A DNA stretch of 64,000 nucleotides. Source: Talpa occidentalis (taxonomy: Eukaryota; Chordata; Mammalia; Eulipotyphla; Talpidae). This document shows, piece by piece, positions 32,776 to 45,003 of this stretch. The notes under the pieces are model-generated. The model saw only the letters and a list, made by a program, of their open reading frames with translations. It made no database searches and had not been told where the DNA came from. The position numbers and the translations under genes were made by a program. Location: contig NW_023601104.1 of the NCBI RefSeq assembly GCF_014898055.3, positions 73,205,106-73,269,105 on the forward strand, written 5' to 3'. How positions within the stretch are numbered: the stretch's first letter is position 1; the number at the start of each line of letters is the position of its first letter.

Positions 32776-34384
32776 CTTATGCCTACACTATTTCTTCAAT
32801 AGCATCACCAATGCTGTGAACATTCTTCCTGAGCTCTTGCCTGCCTACTATAATTATGAAATAGTCATTCAATGAACATTTGACTCTTTGCTACATTCAA
32901 GGCATTGTGAATTTATCCACACAGCTCTAAGAGAGGAAAAAAATAAGTCAAGCCTAAAATTAGGCTATAAAACAAGCAAAAGTTATAAAAATGGAAAGTA
33001 TGACTCAAAGCATGTTGAGCTATTTGTGCTCACTGCCACTGGGGGCATTGCTGACTTACAAGTGGAAGGAGAACAAGTGAACAGATTACATACTGGAAAA
33101 ATCCTATAACCTTAAGATAATTTTGAACCCGTCCACAATGCCACATAGAAAAAGAAATTGGTAAAAGCTTAAGACAGACGAAAATGCAATGAACCATAGT
33201 GTGGCAGCGGGGCCAAGCTTTGGATTACAGTTTTTATTTCTATTTTACTTTCTATTCCTATTACATCTGACCACTCAAGCCTTGAAATGGGAAAACAAAT
33301 GATCCCTTGCAAAATTCAGCCCATCTTGCTTTATGTGTAATGTTACTATTTCTGGACCTGAGTGCTTACAGCCTTAATTCAATGTTAGCGCAAATCTGGC
33401 CATGTTCAATTTCACTGCACACGTGACTTCTGTTCTTCCCACTGAGCTCTAAATGGCCCAGACTCTGAAGTTAACCAGTGAAGCCACCATCTCAGCCCAG
33501 TGCCCTCAGAAGCCTCTGGTGCCACTACACAGCTGCTTACAGCTTAATGAACCACTGTTTAGTGTGCTGCCAAATGAAGTTGAAAGAGAGAGCCATCTCT
33601 AATAGCATCAGCCTTTCACTCGAGGAAAGGAGTTCTCATCACCTACTAGACTTCACGTGAAGGAGAAAGGCACCCCCAGACCTTCACATTTGAGCAAACT
33701 GGGAACTCTTTAAGGGCCAGGTCTGTCTCTGCCTGCTGATCTGTTTTCTGCTCTTGTGGTCATCATTAATATTAATGCTAAATTAGAAGGAGAGGCATTG
33801 GGGTCCTCAGGCAGAAAGTCAGCACAAAAAGGCTGAATGTGAATTAGCCAGGATGGATGGGCCACACTTAGTGCTAATAATGATGAAAACTCTCCATGGC
33901 TCAGTGGTTTTTTTTGAGGCACTCAGACAAATGCTGTCTAGATTCAGCCTAAAAGCAGTAAAATCACCAGCCCTATGGTGACATTACATGTACTAAAAAT
34001 GAAAAGTTGAGAAAATAATTTGGATTTCTGTCTAGGGATGTACTTCATATTTATATTCCCTCTAACTTAAAATGACTGGGTCATTTGTCTGGGCCCCTTG
34101 ATGGAAACTGCGCCAAACTATGAGTTCATCTTTTCCTATCACCTAAATCCCAGCTTATTTAGCGTATCCTCTGTCACATCCCTGGCTTCCTCCTAGGCTG
34201 ACTTGATACCTCAATTATCCCTGTGTCTCAGAGTCAAAGAGCTCTCCTCCACCTCCTTCGGTCTTAAAGTCCATGTCATCAGGACTTCCTTGGGGAGGTC
34301 CAGCTCAAGCTCCTTCTAGCTGCTGATCCCCTTGTCCAGACTCTGGTCTTGTACTCCTGGTCTGATGCTGAGTTGACCATGAAG
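32776..34384. other. Unassigned non-coding DNA
   Basis: No gene or repeat that I can name, though the part after about 34190 may belong to the following LTR. Confidence 0.4.
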
Positions 34385-34918
34385 GGTAGCAGAACAGGCC
34401 ACCCCATAATATCCTGCATTGATTGTTATGTTGATTGTTGATTGTTGATTGATTGGTATGTTGATTGTTTTAAGCTGCAGGCATTTAAAATACAACAAAT
34501 CAGGCAGAAGCTTTCTCTGAACTCCCCTCATCTGCTTAAAGGCAGATCCCCCAAAGAGGAACTCACTTATAAATCCCCTTCAGTTTTACCCACCAGGAAA
34601 GATGGACTCATCACTAGAAATCATGTTGACACACTATCATGCCCCCATCTATTCTGCAAAGAGCATTTCCATCTTTCCTAAAAGCCATTTACTGCCTCCT
34701 GAGAGGCCTACATTCCCACCCACCTTCCCTATTAAGATAAAATTTAAGCCTGACTTCTAAGCCGCTTGTTTTCCTGTGGTGGTTGCTTCCCATGTATACA
34801 TGAGTTAAATATATTAATAAACATCTGTATTTTCTTTCTACTTAGCCTGTCTTTTACTATAGAGATCTCAGCTAAAAAAGCAGAAGGGTAAAGGGAAATT
34901 TTTTTTTTTCTCCTCTAT
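34385..34918 (+). mobile_element. MLT2-type LTR (ERVL)
   Basis: Matches the MLT2 order: repeated GATTGTTGATTG units, GTTTTAAGCTGCAGGC, CAAATCAGGCAGAAGCTTTC, TCTGCTTAAAGGCAGATCCC, AAGATGGACTCATCACTAGA and TTAAATATATTAATAAACAT. It ends with GCCTGTCTTTTACTATAGAG and a T-rich run before CTCCTCTATAA. The AATAAA signal lies at about 34819-34824. The interior is absent. Confidence 0.85.
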
Positions 34919-34934
34919 AACTCTTAGTCAGTCT

Positions 34935-35330
34935 CCTGGCCTTGCAGCATCCTTCACACTTCCAGGGTAGATTAATATTCCTAACATGTCCCACTCCCCC
35001 ATTCAAACCCAGTCCTTGGTTCCCAAGTCTTCAGAGTAAAGTTCTGTCTCCTCAGCCTGGTATTCAAGGCCCCCCATGCCCATTCCAATATAAAATGTCA
35101 GCTATTCCCCTGTATGTTCACATTTGTCCAATCAGACCAGCCTCCTTCCTGGCCCTGTAAGAGACAATGTGGATTTCCAGCTCTGCACAATTTATTCAAG
35201 CCACTATTCCTGCCTCTTCTTGCATATAAATACTACTTCTTTTTAAAAATTCAGCTTCCATGAACCATCAACACCCTTTTAGTAAACCTCTCAGTTCATG
35301 CTTCTGTGTTCTTTTCTTCTCAACACTATT
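34935..35330 (+). repeat. L2 LINE 3' segment
   Basis: CCAAGTCTTCAGAGTAAAGT, CTCAGCCTGGTATTCAAGGC, CCCCCATGCCCATTCC and ACCAGCCTCCTTCCTGG follow the L2 3' pattern closely. Translation gives no intact domain. Confidence 0.82.
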
Positions 35331-35411
35331 TCTTTATTTATATCACTACTTACCAAAAGGATTTACAGCTAACTCCTCAGAGATTGCTAAATATGCCACT
35401 CTTTTACCACT

Positions 35412-35660
35412 TTCTATAATAATAGTAGCTAACACATATAGTGCTTACCAGTGCCAGGCTCTGTGTAGTGCTTTACATATATTAACCTTTTTAAAACTTA
35501 CAACATCTCTATGAGGCAGGTGCTCTTATTACTCCCCTTTTACAGATCAGACACTAAGAACTTTGTCCAAGATTACCAAGCTAGAGTATTGCAAAACCAG
35601 GATTTTGACCCAGGCAGTTGGGCTCTAGAAACTGCCTCTTACTCTACTACATTCTAATAG
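35412..35660 (-). repeat. MIR SINE, antisense
   Basis: ATAATAGTAGCTAACACATA, CAGTGCCAGGCTCTGTGTAG, CATCTCTATGAGGCAGGTGC, CCCCTTTTACAGATCAGACA and GGATTTTGACCCAGGCAGTT. Confidence 0.85.
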
Positions 35661-36980
35661 ATAATCTTTTATTGTTCATTAACTTTTAAACTGAGTCCTC
35701 TCTTCCCAACAGGTTCTTTAGGGGTAGTCATTATGACTCATGACTTATCTTATGTCTTCCCTTATCTAGGATAGGATTGTGCAAACAGCTAACTCTTTAC
35801 AGATTGCTGACCTATCTGCCTTCCAGTAGCTTAAATTCTTTCTGAGAAGAAGCCAGGATATAAACAAATAAAAAGCTATGAAGTCTTACACACCATCTTC
35901 CTGAACATCTCTGGCCAGATTTTATAAAGACTTTTGTCATTGTGTTTTAAACCATGTATGAGAATCACAGAGTCTGGAAAATCTGACTTTACAGAACACA
36001 TGAATTCCAGTAATAAGGGCTCTAAAGTAAATCCATGCTCTGGCTCCCATACACACACCAATTTCCAGTGTGAAATTAAAAAGTGTTTTTACAGGAAAAA
36101 CAATTTCTAAGAAAACAATTCTCAAATGGATTCAGCGCAAAATTATTGTTGAAGAAGGTTGGGGAAAGGTAGTCAGACTCTCGAAATGCTGCTTGTGGTA
36201 TTATCCTAAAAAAAGTTTTGAAGCATACAGGTCTTTAGAATTTAGCATTCCAAATTTATAACTACCTCTGATGCCAGGAACCTTGTCTGATATCACATTC
36301 ACATTGTTCAAAGCACCTAGCACAATAATAGATATATACTAGGTCTTTTAAAATTCTCTGCATTGGTTTCCCCAGAACAGGTTTGGTTTGGTATTTTCTT
36401 ACTGTCACTGGTTGTTTCCCCATTTTCCTTGGAAACTATTAATTTCTCCGAAGCATATGGATCCCAGTTCTCAACCCTTCCAGCTCCTGCAGCTTTGTTC
36501 TCTTTGTCCTTTTTGTGAGCCATTACATTGTCTGCTGGAGTTAGCCTGTGTAATATCATATTTGCCAGCAGGTGCTGCCATTTGCCACAGGATTTGCTTA
36601 TTTTCAAAACTTCCTAACTCTGAAACTCCAGATTGTGTAAAATAGTACAGTGCCTAATTTATCAACTTGGCAGGTTTGAAATGCTATAAAATCAGTTACT
36701 TAAAATGAGTGATACTTGTAATGTGCTGCATAGTTTTAATGAGCAGAGCTCCACTGCTCCATTAAGACACACTCCTGGGGAACACATTGGGAAAACAAAC
36801 AGAGAGAATGTGAGGTTAAGAGAATCACAGGAAAACCAGCTTCTTACCCACAAGATCCCAGTGGGAACAATATGTTCAACAAACAAATGACTTTCTCATT
36901 GGCAAGTAAAAGGGCTCAGTTAAGTATCTTTCATGTAAGTCCTTCCTCTCTCTTTCCAGATAAGGTCAGTCCTTTATTAC
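35661..36980. other. Unassigned non-coding DNA
   Basis: A short L2/MIR-like scrap near 36285-36350 (GCACCTAGCACAATAATAGA). No gene recognised. Confidence 0.4.
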
Positions 36981-36984
36981 TTCA

Positions 36985-37335
36985 ATAAAACTTACCCCTG
37001 TCGTTTTATATCTTTTCTCCTGTCTCCAGGCTCTTCCCAATCAACCCATCCTGTGCTTTGCTAGAGTCTTCCTAAAATAACTTAAAAACCTTCAATAATG
37101 CCCACAATCAAGGTAGCGCTTTAAAGAGTCACAAACCAATTCTTTTAATCCAGCCTCAAGTTAGCTGTTTAACCTTATTTTCTATTATTCCCAGATTTTT
37201 CACTTTGACAAGAGAGGGGATTTGTTTCTTCCCCACAAAATCACTCTATGTCCATCTTTAGTACCCTTGTGTCTGCTAATCCACACACCTGAAATGCCCT
37301 CCTTCTTCTCTCAATTTCTTAGTCAATGCTATTGC
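36985..37335 (+). repeat. L2 LINE 3' segment, diverged
   Basis: CTAGAGTCTTCCTAAAATAA, AACCTTCAATAATGCCCACA, ACACACCTGAAATGCCCTCC and TTCTCTCAATTTCTTAGTCA follow the L2 order. Confidence 0.6.
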
Positions 37336-38540
37336 TGTATTAACTTCCCAGGAGTAATTAAGTGCATGAATGTTGCTGGTTAACATAATTCTTTCTCCCA
37401 GCATCCCCAGAAACATCTGAAATATAGAACAAGCACTCCACAACAAAACAATATTAATGAAATGCAACAACGTGTAACACTTATATAAAGCGTTAAATGA
37501 GATAACAAAACATACATAAAATTTCTGAGCCACCTTGGTCAGTACAAGCTCTTCTAGTTGACCATGGTCATTTTTGCATTCCCAGCTGAAATGTGGTTTG
37601 GAAGGAGGGTCCCTACCATCTCAAGACTTCTCTTGACTACATGAGTGGAATCTCAGAGACAACAGGGAAAAACCTCTGCTCCACTTAAGCACCAGCTTCC
37701 TGTCTGCGGTCCAACCCACATTTTTTTTGCTCTTCTACCTACCTGAAAGTTCCAGGCCACTCTGTGTTGCTGTCTGTCCCATTGCTCTGGACTTACGACA
37801 CACAAATCGTGACATCCACTGGCATCACCAGAGGGAGGCTTGCATCCTAATGTTCCTCTTTTCACTATTTTCAGATGTTGGCCAGAGTCACTTCCCAACT
37901 CCAGTTAGCTCTCCAAGGGCCTCTCTGCCCACTGAATCAGCCAACCTCCATCTTTGCTATAATAGAGCTCTCAGTGATGGCTTTTGGATGAAATGTGGTC
38001 CATTTGGAATCAGAAATCAACTGTTACTTTATAGTTGTTGTATTTGAACCTCTGTTTCCTCAAAGGAACATAAAAATAATCATTTCTCCACATGCAAGAA
38101 GTGAGCTCAAAGGGGAGGGATGTATGTGAAGCACATTGAATGCTATAAAGCACTGTATACAAGGAAAATGTGGTGTATTTCTGCATTCACAAACACAGTT
38201 CACTCCAAAAGCTAAGCCTTGGCAGGAAGACTGGGTTCTCCAGATCATTTTTCTATAGCATCATTAAGCTATAGAAGTAAGAAGATTTCTACCAGCTCAA
38301 TCGGATGCCAGCTAGTGCACAAAGTTCTTGTGAGAACAGAAGCACTGCAAATATAACTGATGGTTCCCAAGGCATGAGCCTCAGTCAGTGTTACCAATAA
38401 CAAAGCAAGTCTTAGCTTGAGCAAAAAGACAAATTAGTGGCCATTCATGAGGTACAATATAAAGAATTCTGGACAAGATATCCTCCCCCTTCCCCAAACC
38501 CTCCCAAATTTAATCATTAGACTTTTTTTTTTTCCAAGTA

Positions 38541-38542
<2 letters not shown>
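37336..38542. other. Unassigned non-coding DNA
   Basis: No gene or repeat recognised. The 106-codon frame at 37727 has no recognisable protein content. Confidence 0.4.
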
Positions 38543-38575
<33 letters not shown>

Positions 38576-38590
38576 TGGGGGGGTAAGGGG
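38543..38590. repeat. (GT)n microsatellite with adjacent G-rich end
   Basis: About 16 GT units (38543-38575), then GGTGGGGGGGTAAGGGGGG. Probably length-polymorphic. Confidence 0.95.
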
Positions 38591-39385
38591 GGTTAGCCTT
38601 CAAGTGTCCTTTATTAAAATTAAAAGACATGAGCAAACAACCCCTGAAACTCTCTCATCTTCTACCTTAGCTGAACTTAGCTCCTCCAGGAGGTAAAGAA
38701 GAGCAAGACTGTACAGAAATAGAAACCAAGAGAGGCAGGGAAGAGTGGAGGGCCCCATAACAAGGTCAAAGAGGATACCAGGGAGACCAAAGACACACTC
38801 GACACTCACCCTAATCTGGCTTTAGCCAGCCCTGGCTAATATGTGTTGTTTCCCTGACTTTTCATTCTTTTTACATCCTGCAGCTTACAATTAGCCTTGA
38901 TGGCTGATGAAGCCTATATTCAAGCAAAAGTGGAAAGAATGTATATTTTTAAAGTTTTAAATATATCTCTGAAGTCATCTCGGTACACACAGAGGCCAGT
39001 GGAAGGGGTGGGGGTTTGAAGCCAGCAAGAGGGGGGCTTGCCATGTGATCTGAGTCCAAAGCCAGTGGGACTTCCCACCAGCAATGCTAGTTTGGCTGCA
39101 AAGACTGGAAATACGCCTCTTCGGAGATGTATCAGAGACCTGTTTAGCTGTGTCTGCTCCTCCTCAACATGCTTCCTTTACCAGCTAGAATATTTAGAGA
39201 AATGAGAGACAATGCTGTGAAGAACACAAAGGCTTTTGCAAATGATCTCTGGCTTGATATTCAAAGCTGTAGCTATTGGGTTGAATTTAGCAACTTGGCA
39301 TCCGCTTGGTAGGACCACCCCTGTTGGCGGCCATCTGGAGCCTTTTGGAGAATTTTTAAAGAGGCACTGCTTGGAGAGCATTTTG
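38591..39385. other. Unassigned non-coding DNA
   Basis: No gene or repeat recognised. Confidence 0.4.
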
Positions 39386-39540
39386 TAGTGGAGAAAGCAC
39401 TGACGCTCAATTTAGGAAACCTGGGTTTGAGCCCACCACCCGCAGCTAAGTGAACTTAGGCACTCCACAGCACTTCCTTAAGTCTCCATTTCTTCGTGAG
39501 TTAAAGTGATTTGTCATTCCTGTCAGTTCCTCTCAAGATT
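39386..39540 (+). repeat. MIR SINE
   Basis: GTGGAGAAAGCACTGACGCT, GAAACCTGGGTTTGAGCCCA, AGTGAACTTAGGCACTCC and AGTCTCCATTTCTTCGTGAG. Confidence 0.75.
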
Positions 39541-39544
39541 TAAT

Positions 39545-39722
39545 ATCTAAGGCAGAGGGTCATAAAGTGTCATTCCTGGCCTACCAGCATCAGTATCACC
39601 TAGCAGCTTATTAAACACATATATTCTCAACTCCACCGAGACCTCCCCAATCAGAAACTCTAGGAGTAGGGTCCAGCAATCTGTGTTTAAGAAATCTCCC
39701 TGGTAATTTTGACACTCAGTCC
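39545..39722. mobile_element. MER5-like nonautonomous hAT DNA transposon
   Basis: CCAGCATCAGTATCACCTAG, GCAGCTTATTAAACACATAT, ATCAGAAACTCTAGGAGTAG and CCAGCAATCTGTGTTTAAGA match the MER5 pattern. The terminal repeats are worn; the right end CACTCAGT is a weak remnant of the family end. Confidence 0.82.
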
Positions 39723-40744
39723 AATTTGGAACTAGAGGGTTCTCTTGTTCTCCTTCTACTGTTCCTCTCTGCTGTGCCTGGTCACACTGATTTGCTGCTG
39801 GTCATAGCTGTGCTGAAGCCAAGGGAAGCACTCACTTGCAAAAGCCAGTTGACCAGGTGGCTGGAGAGGTCCAAAACAGCCCTTGATCACTTTTCCAGAC
39901 AGTTCCATGACCAAAGTTCCAGAAGAACCTGAACAGACATCTTTTGGGCCCATGTTCTCATAGTACTTTTTCACAATGTCAAAAGAAACAAGAGCGAAAG
40001 TAGTTTTGGTTAGTGATGCCAACCTCTCCTTTGACTATTTTTGTCTCTAATTCCCATAGACACATGTCATTTAGTGCTGGGCAAGGAAAAAATACTTTCT
40101 TCATTTTAGCTTTTTTGTTTTTCCCTCTACCTTTTCTGACAGTTCTTGGCTTCTCTAAGTTATCGGGGACAACCTGCAAGTGTTGTGCTGCGTTCCACAA
40201 GGGAGCTGTGGTTTCCTAGCAACAGCCAGGGCCTGCTGGGCCATCCTCTGAGTCACCAGCTCCGGGCAGCTCTGATAAGCAGTGCTGTTTGCAGAGGAGC
40301 CCTCTGTGGACCCCACACCACAGCCTGCCACATGCACTGCCTTTACAGGGCATCAGATCTGCAGAGAATAGACCAAACATAAAATCTAAAGAATGACATA
40401 AGCAGGGTGCTCTTTATTCTAAGGTAAATGAATCTTTCTTCTTGATTTTTTGATAAAAGAGTGTTGAAGGAAAGGAAAGAGGAAGGGAAGCCAAGACAGA
40501 GAGAGCGAGAAAGGAAGGGAGGAAAAAAATTATTTTCAACAAACATCCCCTGAGCATTTGCAGCACATCCTTTACTCACATACTGACAATGCAAAAATCA
40601 AACAAATCACAGTCCCTGACCTCAGGAAGCTTATGGTTTAATAGAGGAGACAGTTTGGTAAAGTCAATTTGCATTCCATCATGATGAATGTCATACAGGA
40701 GAACTATATGGCACATGGTAACAGCAGGACCTCCGTAAGCCAAT
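39723..40744. other. Unassigned, locally GC-richer non-coding DNA
   Basis: No repeat recognised. The part at 40140-40380 is GC-richer than its surroundings, with few CpG, and contains an RFX-like motif. Open frames of up to 88 codons on both strands show no recognisable domain. A regulatory element is possible but unproven. Confidence 0.4.
40211..40225 (+). promoter_or_regulatory. Possible X-box (RFX-type) site
   Basis: GTTTCCTAGCAACAG has the imperfect inverted form of an X-box (GTTTCC with TAGCAAC). RFX factors bind this kind of site. Single motif matches of this length also occur by chance. Confidence 0.3.
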
Positions 40745-40942
40745 AGGCTTTTTTCTATTTTACTTATTTTTTATCTTCCTGTAAAATTTATCTTCTTGCT
40801 GAGATTTTCAATGTGTTAGGTTTAAGCCATATTTGGATGGCTCTTTCAACATGTCTAATCTCTATCTCTGTGGTTATATTACCTTTCTTATCACAATGCT
40901 ATGTATTTGTGTCTTTTCTCTTGTGAGTGGGATAAGGTTTTT

Positions 40943-40952
40943 CCAAGATTTT
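40943..40952 (+). repeat. SINE target-site duplication, left
   Basis: CCAAGATTTT. The partner CCAAGATTTT is at 41073-41082. Confidence 0.85.
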
Positions 40953-40958
40953 TTCTCC

Positions 40959-41072
40959 TTTTTTTTTTTTTTTTTTTTTTTTTTGTGGGACCCTCGCCGG
41001 TGGCCAGGGATCGAAATGGCGCTGCAGAGGCTGCTGGCAGCCTCACAACCCAGCTGCGCCACCAGGGGAGGC
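40959..41072 (-). mobile_element. Monomer-like SINE: tRNA head plus pure A-tail only
   Basis: The minus strand reads as the subfamily 1 tRNA-like head up to GAGGGTCCCAC and then directly a run of 26 A (plus strand T-run 40959-40984). The whole 3' body of the other copies (from CAGACCTCTCC onward) is missing. The B box is present (reverse GGGATCGAAAT, 41007-41017). The A-box region is shortened: GGCGCAGCTGGGTTG lacks the GGTTGAGCG stretch seen at 45.0 kb. A matching 10-bp duplication shows this is a complete insertion event. The long pure tail suggests it is young. Confidence 0.9.
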
Positions 41073-41460
41073 CCAAGATTTTGTATCTTTTATTGATCTT
41101 TTTGAAGTAGGTTCTTGGTAAATTTGTCAATTTTACTTTTTTATAATATATTGATTTCTGGTTTTGTTGTTATTGATTTCTTTCTCTTGTTTTCCTAAAG
41201 TTCTATTTGCTTTTTATGTCCTCTTGAATTGAAGCCATAATTGAATCCATTTATTTTCATCTTTTTCGTGTATTAATAAAAGCACTTAATGCTGTGACTA
41301 TCTCTGATTTCAGATTTGGCTATTGCCATATGTCTTAATATTAACTCTTGTTGAATGTCCTTATTTACTTTTTCTGCTTGATCTATCATAGGGATTAAAG
41401 TCCCCTTCTTTATTATGGTTCTTGTGGATTTCTCCTTATAATTCTAAGCAAGCTTGATAG

Positions 41461-43084
41461 ATCGATATAGAGATACACACATATAGATATATGAAGTTAT
41501 GATTCTTAGTACTTAAAAGTTTCAATGATTCCTCCATCTTTGTTGTGGTTTGATTGCATGTATTAGCAATTGAAGAAAAAGAAAAATCACTTCTTCATCT
41601 CATTTAATGGACTGAGCCTTGAGTTTCACAATATTTGATATTAATTTTGCCATCCCCGATAAACATTTAGTTTCCTTTACATAAACGTAGAGGTATGTCT
41701 TTTATTTTGACCCAATGTGCTTAGTCCTGAACCAGTTTTCCTCTGAATTCTTATCTTTCGCTTAATCAGCTCTACATCACATTAGAGCCCCTAAAGGCTG
41801 TCAGCTGGCCTCTCACTGGGTTTAACCAATAGAAGAAAACATTGTGAGAAAGGAGTAAGTCAAGATATTCCTTTCCCTCTGTCTGTCATGTGTCATCATT
41901 TGTGTCATTTTCTGCAGTAGCTGCAGCTCCTTTCTGACTCCATCTCCTGCTAGTTGGACCTGTTCTGATTCCAGCTTCAGCCAGGTGACCCCAGCAATTC
42001 TGCTCTCTTCCTTTACCTTTCTAACATTGGGTAGACAGTGGCTTCCTGGGGTTGCTAGTTTTGGGGCTGCCTCATGCTCCTCCTTTTAGCTTCTCTATTT
42101 TTCTATCCTCTGTGTTACCTATTCCCTGCATTAAATTGTCTTCATTGTAAATATTCTGAGTGGTTTCTGTTTTCCTGAGTAATTGCTAATATACCCACTC
42201 TTTTATTTTATTTTAGCATGGAAATTTAACCTATTCAAGTTCTGTGGGCTGGCTTATTTAATACCCATTCTAAAACCCCTTTCCTTGTCCTCCTCTAGTT
42301 TAAAGACTGAAAAGCCAAATACTAGACTCACTCAAAACAAGTAAGGCCATGTGATATAAAGAGACATAAATAGAAATTTAATGAAGATTTTTGAAAAAGT
42401 TTTGCTTTCCAAGTACAGATATTACCTTCTCTTTCTGCAGCCTTTCTTTTCCCTTCTCTGAACACTAGACTTGATGGCTAGAGCTTCAGCAACCATCGTG
42501 AGTCAAGAGGAAAAGGCAGTAAAAATACAGTAAACTTTGATGCCTTGAGCCACTGAAGCTATACCAGCAACTTCTAGACTTTCTGTTACATAAGGAAAAG
42601 AAAGTACTTAACTGTTATACTTCTAATTGTAGGATTTTGTGTAATCCTCATCCTCAGGAGAATGCAATTCCTAACTCAATGTTTTTTAAAAAGGCTATAA
42701 TTGGTATTTGGGACTGGGCAATTCTTTGTTGTAAGGGTAGACCTGCAAAGGCAAAATACAAATTTTGATATTTAGTATCCAAGGTACTAAATGCCAGTAG
42801 CACAGTTTAATTATGCACATCAAAATGTCCCCCATGCATTTCCAAATGTTTTTGGAAGGGATAGAGCTCTACCCTCTTCAAAAATGAATGCATATGCACA
42901 GCACACAAATGAAGATTGGTTTTTTAATATCATTTCGGAAGTTAAATGGGCCCACTCACTCCCCTCTAGAAAGTCATCAATCTTCTAATGGAATCATCAT
43001 TGTAAGGCAATAAGGTTAGCTATTTATTACACTTTTGAGGAAGTGTGAAAGTTTTAAAAATAAAGCATAAGAGTAATAATATTG
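41461..43084. other. Unassigned non-coding DNA
   Basis: No gene or named repeat. The 42791 frame (65 codons) is not supported. Confidence 0.4.
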
Positions 43085-43905
43085 CAACCTCTGTGTATCT
43101 ACTATTCAGAATTAACAAATGTTAATGTTCTGTCACTTTCTTCAGATTTTTTTTGAATAAAGGAAATAAAACACTATCAAATTGAAGTCCTCTATTCAAA
43201 CTCACAATCTCAAAACCCTCCTGTCTCTCCTCCCCAGAGGTAATCACAAACACAAATTTAAAATGTTTCCTGATAATTCTTATTTCTTACTCTCATTAGC
43301 CATCTTCTTAGGCATACATAGTTTGTAGTAATATGGATGTGACTTTGAATGCTTATTATATATACATGAATGCTAACATGACTTGCATAACATTTTGAGA
43401 ATTTTCTCTTCTTTTACTAACATGTTTTTGATATTTACTAACCATATACATGTAGATCACTGATTTTAACTAAGGTACAGTGTTCAGTTGTATGAATTAA
43501 CCACAGTTAATTTATACCTCTTTTGATGGACATTTAGGTTGTTTCCAATTTTTTCACTATTACAACTAATGAACAGCCTTAAAGGACTTTGTGGCAGGCA
43601 CGTTTACAAGCTCTTTTAGGGTTTACATCTAGCAAAGAAATTGCTGAATCATAGGGTATGCAATTTTCAACTTTGCTTGATATGGTCAAATCCTTCAACT
43701 TTGGCACAAATACTAATCCACCAATAGACTAAGTGAATCTTGTTTCCCCATGTGGCCACCAATATTCGGCATTGTCAGAGACACTAATCTTTGGCAATCA
43801 GATTGATGGATGGGAATTCGTGTGTCTTTGATATCTTAACTTATATTTCCCTGATTACTAGTTAGATTGAGTAATTTTTTCTTCATTTTTGCCATTTGGC
43901 TTTTA
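43085..43905 (-). mobile_element. Ancient L1/HAL1 segment, antisense
   Basis: The antisense L1 3' pattern is clear: GATGGACATTTAGGTTGTTT, ACTATTACAACTAATGAACA, GCTGAATCATAGGGTATGCA, CTAATCCACCAATAGACT, CCACCAATATTCGGCATTGT and TATATTTCCCTGATTACTAG. Old and without an open frame. Confidence 0.85.
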
Positions 43906-45000
43906 TTTTCTTCAAATTGGCTACATAATGTGTTCTTGTTTCATATCTCTGGCAAATAGTCTTTTTATTATTGATTCATGGGATAAATTCCAATTTATTA
44001 CAGAGATTTAACAGATTTTTCATTCAATCATTAAACACCTAGAATCTGCTAGGCACTATTCTAAAACCTGGGGATAAAATAGTAAAAAAAGTCAAACAAA
44101 GATTAATATTTTCACAGTCTCTATTCCCTCCCTCTTCCTCCACACTCCAAGTTTTTATCTGAATATGTTTTTTTTAGATCTAGATTATTATCATTTTTAA
44201 TATTTTTGCTAAAAATCATGATATTAGCAGCAATTATTTATACACTAATGCTAAATTTTATAGTGCCATTTATCACAAAATATTCTGTCTTGCTCTGGCT
44301 TCCTCCAATTTAAATTATTCATTTTGATTTCTTTCTTAAATTGCAATAGGACTTCTTCAAGGAATTTTTCTCAGTGACAGGAATAATATTTGAGTTCTTG
44401 AATGTCTGAGAACAGATTTTGCTATTACCCTCACACTTGAATCAAATAAATTTGTGGGCAACAATCTTTTCCCTCAAATTCTATATTTGTCATTACCTGT
44501 GTCCCAGTGATTAGCATGATGGAAAAGTGTAACATTTTTATTTCTCTCTTTTAGATAATCTTTTCTGTTTGGTTTGGTTTGGTTTGGTTTTTGCTTGAGC
44601 CTGAGTACAGGAAGAAACCAGCATTAGACTCTGTCTCAGTGAAGGAGTTTGGACACTAATTTTGGCTTAGTCCTACTAGGTCAGTTCAGCCTAAAAATAC
44701 AAATGTTTCTTTAAGTGCAGGATTTTTCAAAATTATTTCTTAATTGCTTAACTTTTCTCTAGATGCTCTCTCCTTTTGGTATTTTATTATTTGTGTGTTG
44801 AATTCTTCAGATTGACCTGCCACCCCTCTCTCCTTTACATGCATTATTTGTATATTTTCCTGTGACTTGGGAGAATTTCTCAACCTAATCATCTAATTCA
44901 CTAATTTATTTTATTGAAAGATTCAAATTTCTCTGTGTTTGGACTTTATTTAAAATTTTTAATTTTAGGAATATATTTCTGATCTTATAATAATATCTCT
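43906..45000. other. Mostly unassigned AT-rich DNA
   Basis: A scrap at 44010-44090 (TCATTAAACACCTAGAATCT, GCTAGGCACTATTCT) resembles the old 'acctactatgtgccaggcac' repeat also seen at 54.8 and 59.4 kb. A (GGTTT)n run lies at 44570-44591. Confidence 0.45.
44570..44591 (+). repeat. (GGTTT)n short tandem repeat
   Basis: About four GGTTT units. Confidence 0.85.
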
Positions 45001-45003
45001 AGG

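Larger units (their letters stand above)
40745..41460 (-). mobile_element. Ancient L1 ORF2-region fragment, antisense, interrupted by a SINE
   Basis: T-rich antisense L1 sequence such as GATTTCTTTCTCTTGTTTTC, GTGTATTAATAAAAGCAC, CTTGATCTATCATAGGG and AGTCCCCTTCTTTATTATGG. Heavily diverged, no frame open. A SINE at 40959-41072 splits it at CCAAGATTTT. Confidence 0.65.
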
